Assembly (NCBI RefSeq): GCF_000312045.1
Contig: NZ_HE978634.1
Span: 2,282,380 to 2,346,379, forward strand
Reading direction: 5' to 3'
Origin: Noviherbaspirillum massiliense JC206
GTDB taxonomy: Bacteria > Pseudomonadota > Gammaproteobacteria > Burkholderiales > Burkholderiaceae_D
Length of the DNA stretch: 64,000 nucleotides
Positions 63,554-64,000 of this stretch are shown one piece after another; position 1 is the stretch's first letter; each line of letters begins with the position of its first letter. A program made the translations under genes and the position numbers. Under the pieces are notes generated by a model. It was not told the origin of the DNA. It saw only the letters and a program-made list of their open reading frames with translations, and did not search any database.

Positions 63554-63582
63554 TTGCGTAGAATCGCGCCAGTCAATAAAAT
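63554..63582 (+). promoter_or_regulatory. Probable promoter of tRNA-Ala
   Basis: TTGCGT (63554-63559) and TAAAAT (63577-63582) are 17 bp apart. The predicted start is a few bases before the tRNA at 63593. The -35 match is weak. Confidence 0.5.
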
Positions 63583-63592
63583 CACTGCGAAT

Positions 63593-63668
<76 letters not shown>

Positions 63669-63794
63669 TCAACACCGCCGGCGAAGTTTCTGGATTCCCC
63701 TCATAGGAACAGGTAACTTGACGGGCCCGGCCTGATTCCCATCCTGAACCAGCTGCGTACCTGCCTTGCTGCGAACTCCGTGACGCCTAGATCC

Positions 63795-64000
63795 ATGTCC
63801 TCGAACCCTGAAGTGCTTGTCCAGGAAAGATCAGTGCCTGCAACCCAGCGGCATACACTGCTGGAAGACTTGCAGGCAATCGTCGCCGGAACCATGCTGA
63901 TGTCGCTCGGCGTGACGCTGTTCGGCAAAGCAGGACTGATCACCGGCGGCGTGGTCGGCCTCGGCTTCCTGCTGCATTACGCGACGGGGATCGGTTTCGG
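63795..64000 (+). CDS. YitT family membrane protein, N-terminal part (partial)
   Basis: The frame from ATG 63795 runs off the window end. It begins MSSNPEVLVQERSVPATQRH, then DLQAIVAGTMLMSLGVTLFGKAGLITGGVVGLGFLLHYATGIGFG, the first membrane helices of the YitT/DUF161 family. These proteins are predicted to be integral membrane proteins of unknown function. Only about 68 residues are visible. Confidence 0.75.
   Translation, partial: MSSNPEVLVQERSVPATQRHTLLEDLQAIVAGTMLMSLGVTLFGKAGLITGGVVGLGFLLHYATGIGF

Overview
The window is a chromosomal segment of a betaproteobacterium, most likely a Burkholderiales member near Oxalobacteraceae (Herbaspirillum or Noviherbaspirillum type). I infer this from protein families, not from a search. 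The markers are a betaproteobacterial proteasome homolog inside a pyruvate dehydrogenase operon, an E3 subunit carrying its own lipoyl domain, an intracellular polyhydroxyalkanoate depolymerase, a small Trp-rich TIGR04438 protein, and a zapB-zapA-6S RNA-EVE order. Coding density is high and most genes are housekeeping. No phage, insertion sequence or CRISPR array was seen.

Layout. 1-8.4 kb: the end of a ferredoxin-NADP reductase, PHA depolymerase, rsxB-nth, a nitroreductase-fold protein, two small cytochromes c and a MoxR-GNAT-VWA operon. 8.7-13 kb: parE-parC. 13-18.4 kb: amino-acid-related genes (PLP aminotransferase, RidA, DMT and LysE exporters, a MocR regulator with a direct-repeat operator). 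18.4-25.5 kb: htpG behind a sigma-32 promoter, a TetR gene with a double-palindrome operator, PanE-like and SDR enzymes, and a SpeE-like methyltransferase fold. 25.5-31.7 kb: an orphan GspE-type ATPase, then four lipoprotein genes around a tRNA-Lys. 32.2-36.4 kb: a leftward cluster of type VI secretion accessory genes (TagH C-terminal domain, PP2C phosphatase, Ser/Thr kinase, TssQ) without any core T6SS gene. 36.7-40.2 kb: an epimerase and a ferredoxin-reductase start 12 bp apart, followed by an argD-like aminotransferase behind a short Arg-rich leader ORF and a terminator. 40.2-47.2 kb: aceE-aceF-BPH-lpdA. 47.4-53.4 kb: folD, prlC, a glutaredoxin-domain protein, holC and dadA. 53.5-58.9 kb: an Lrp-type regulator, a LivK-type binding protein, cytochrome c, ilvD and a LysR regulator. 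58.9-64 kb: lgt, matB, a TauE exporter, EVE, 6S RNA, zapA, zapB, tRNA-Ala and the start of a YitT-family gene.

How the genes fit together. The PDH operon feeds acetyl-CoA into central metabolism. PhaZ and MatB handle carbon stores and malonate. ilvD, LivK, dadA/Lrp, argD and the LysE and DMT exporters form a scattered amino-acid theme. The strongest regulatory discovery candidate is the region upstream of the argD-like gene: a good promoter places the start codon of a 23-codon ORF at or next to the transcript start, the ORF has an Arg-Arg-Arg run, and it is followed by a 10-bp terminator and a competing pairing, as expected for arginine-responsive transcription attenuation. Other points worth attention are the proteasome homolog in the PDH operon, the T6SS signalling island with a TagH lacking its FHA domain, a nested 101-bp inverted repeat between aceE and aceF, and a tRNA-Lys gene without an encoded CCA.
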